Assembly (NCBI RefSeq): GCF_002860345.1
Contig: NZ_NMYC01000005.1
Location: 1-64,000 of the forward strand
Length of the DNA stretch: 64,000 bases
Reading direction: 5' to 3'
Origin: Bifidobacterium anseris
GTDB taxonomy: Bacteria; Actinomycetota; Actinomycetes; Actinomycetales; Bifidobacteriaceae
Shown piece by piece: positions 63,225 through 64,000 of this stretch. Both the position numbers and the translations under genes were made by a program. The notes below the pieces were generated by a model. It was not told where the DNA came from, did no database searches, and was given only the letters and a program-made list of their open reading frames with translations. Within the stretch, counting starts at the first letter, position 1. Each line of letters begins with the position of its first letter.

Positions 63225-63839
63225 ATGCCGATTACCGACGTCGTATTCGATTACTGCGGAGTGCTGCTGGACTGGCGTCCCGAACTGACGATGGAGGGGC
63301 TCGTGCCGACGCCGGTCATCCGCCGGGTGCTCGATCGTGCCGACCCCTACGGCTTCTGGTATTACGATCTGATGAGCGATCTGGGCTGGAGCGAGGAACG
63401 TGTGCTGTCCGACTTCCGCCGCCACCATCCGCACGACGACGAGCTCAACGAGGCGATGCGCCTGTACTTCGCGAACTACCGGCGCGCCTTCGCCGGCATG
63501 ATGCCGGGAATGCCGCAGCTGCTGCATGATCTGCACGACGACGGCTACCGCCTGTGGGGGCTGACGAACTTCAGCACGCCCTTCGTCACGCTCGCGCACG
63601 CCGAGTTCCCGGCGATGCATCTGCTCGGCGACACGATCGTCTCCTCCGAGGAACGCTGTGCGAAGCCCGATCCGCATATCTACGAGATCGCGATCGAACG
63701 CTTCGGACTCAAGCCCGAGCAGGCGATGTTCTTCGATGACAAGTTCGAGAATGCGCGCGCCGCGACCGAGGTCGGCATGCGCGGCGTGCAGTTCCTCAAC
63801 GCCGATCAGGCGCTGCAGGCCGTGCGCGACGCGCACTGA
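63225..63839 (+). CDS. HAD-superfamily hydrolase
   Basis: 204 aa, cytosolic phosphatase-type fold. Motif I is VVFDYCGVLLDW (the usual DxxGVL pattern with Tyr-Cys inside), motif II GLTNFS, motif III Lys in EERCAKPDPHIY, and motif IV FFDDKFENARAA. It resembles the 2-haloacid dehalogenase-like/YihX phosphatases. The substrate is unknown. GAGGAATC lies just before the ATG. It follows the GntR gene by 160 nt and might take part in the same pathway, for example by removing a phosphate, but this is inferred from position only. Confidence 0.87.
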   Translation: MPITDVVFDYCGVLLDWRPELTMEGLVPTPVIRRVLDRADPYGFWYYDLMSDLGWSEERVLSDFRRHHPHDDELNEAMRLYFANYRRAFAGMMPGMPQLLHDLHDDGYRLWGLTNFSTPFVTLAHAEFPAMHLLGDTIVSSEERCAKPDPHIYEIAIERFGLKPEQAMFFDDKFENARAATEVGMRGVQFLNADQALQAVRDAH

Positions 63840-63865
63840 GCGTCCGCGTCACAAAACGCATCATA

Positions 63866-63899
63866 GGGCGCGCACGAACCACACGGTTCGTGCGCGCCC
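63866..63899 (+). terminator. Hairpin after the HAD hydrolase gene
   Basis: GGGCGCGCACGAACC (63866-63880) pairs perfectly with GGTTCGTGCGCGCCC (63885-63899) around ACAC, 26 nt after the stop. The rest of the window to 64000 shows nothing further. Confidence 0.7.
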
Positions 63900-64000
63900 C
63901 GTCGTATTTCGTGCGGCCCGCGGCTCCGGTCGCCGGCCGCCCTTCCTTGTCCGACACGGCGCCGCACGACCGGCGTCGATGAACATCCGACGAACATCGG

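Overview
The window looks like a Bifidobacterium (or close Bifidobacteriaceae) chromosome. It has high GC, the actinobacterial rRNA leader with a TTTGAGAACTC boxA-like element, a 6C-type small RNA, a MurJ fused to a pseudokinase, and strong alpha-galactoside catabolism. The species is not identified.

Layout. 1-424: 5' part of a 16S rRNA gene on the minus strand, with its leader and promoter to about 960. 1.1-5.1 kb: MFS exporter, sirtuin, threonine ammonia-lyase. 5.2-7.7 kb: a small accessory island with EcsC and FluC remnants, a FluC pair, an unrecognised protein whose residue spacing resembles the FtsZ C-terminal domain, and an AT-rich TTACAT repeat patch. 7.7-19 kb: an alpha-glucoside/alpha-galactoside utilisation cluster (GH13, Sip1-like GH36, two sugar permeases, binding lipoprotein, divergent ROK regulator, GH36 alpha-galactosidase). 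It has no ATPase; a MsmK/UgpC-type ATPase at 33.9 kb could serve it. 19-30 kb: TadA, CPA1 antiporter, a membrane-anchored coiled-coil protein, dCTP deaminase, esterase, P-type ATPase and an rRNA 2'-O-methyltransferase. 29.8-32.1 kb: a PstI/BsuBI-type restriction-modification pair. 32.3-39.7 kb: DUF4032 protein, sugar ABC ATPase, voltage-gated-type K+ channel, Ser/Thr kinase, DsbA-like thiol protein. 39.8-40.2 kb: tRNA-Thr(TGT) followed by a 6C-like RNA.

40.3-57.8 kb is the conserved actinobacterial origin-proximal block: Rpf-like hydrolase, rsmA-ispE, LytR_C protein, cca, NUDIX, DUF6049, murJ-pseudokinase, trxB, then parB-parA-rsmG on the minus strand. Five perfect DnaA boxes lie between parA and rsmG, and three parS-like sites lie just upstream of rsmG. 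The usual jag-yidC-rnpA-rpmH-dnaA continuation is absent.

Instead, 58-63 kb carries an APH-type kinase, an ethanolamine-type permease, an AGXT2L1/ETNPPL-like phospho-lyase, a GntR regulator and a HAD phosphatase. I infer that these form a B12-independent amino-alcohol catabolic module (import, phosphorylation, elimination of phosphate and ammonia). This is the most attractive candidate for a poorly described system in the window.

Many genes here have a -10-like hexamer 6-9 nt before the start codon and no Shine-Dalgarno sequence, which suggests leaderless mRNAs.
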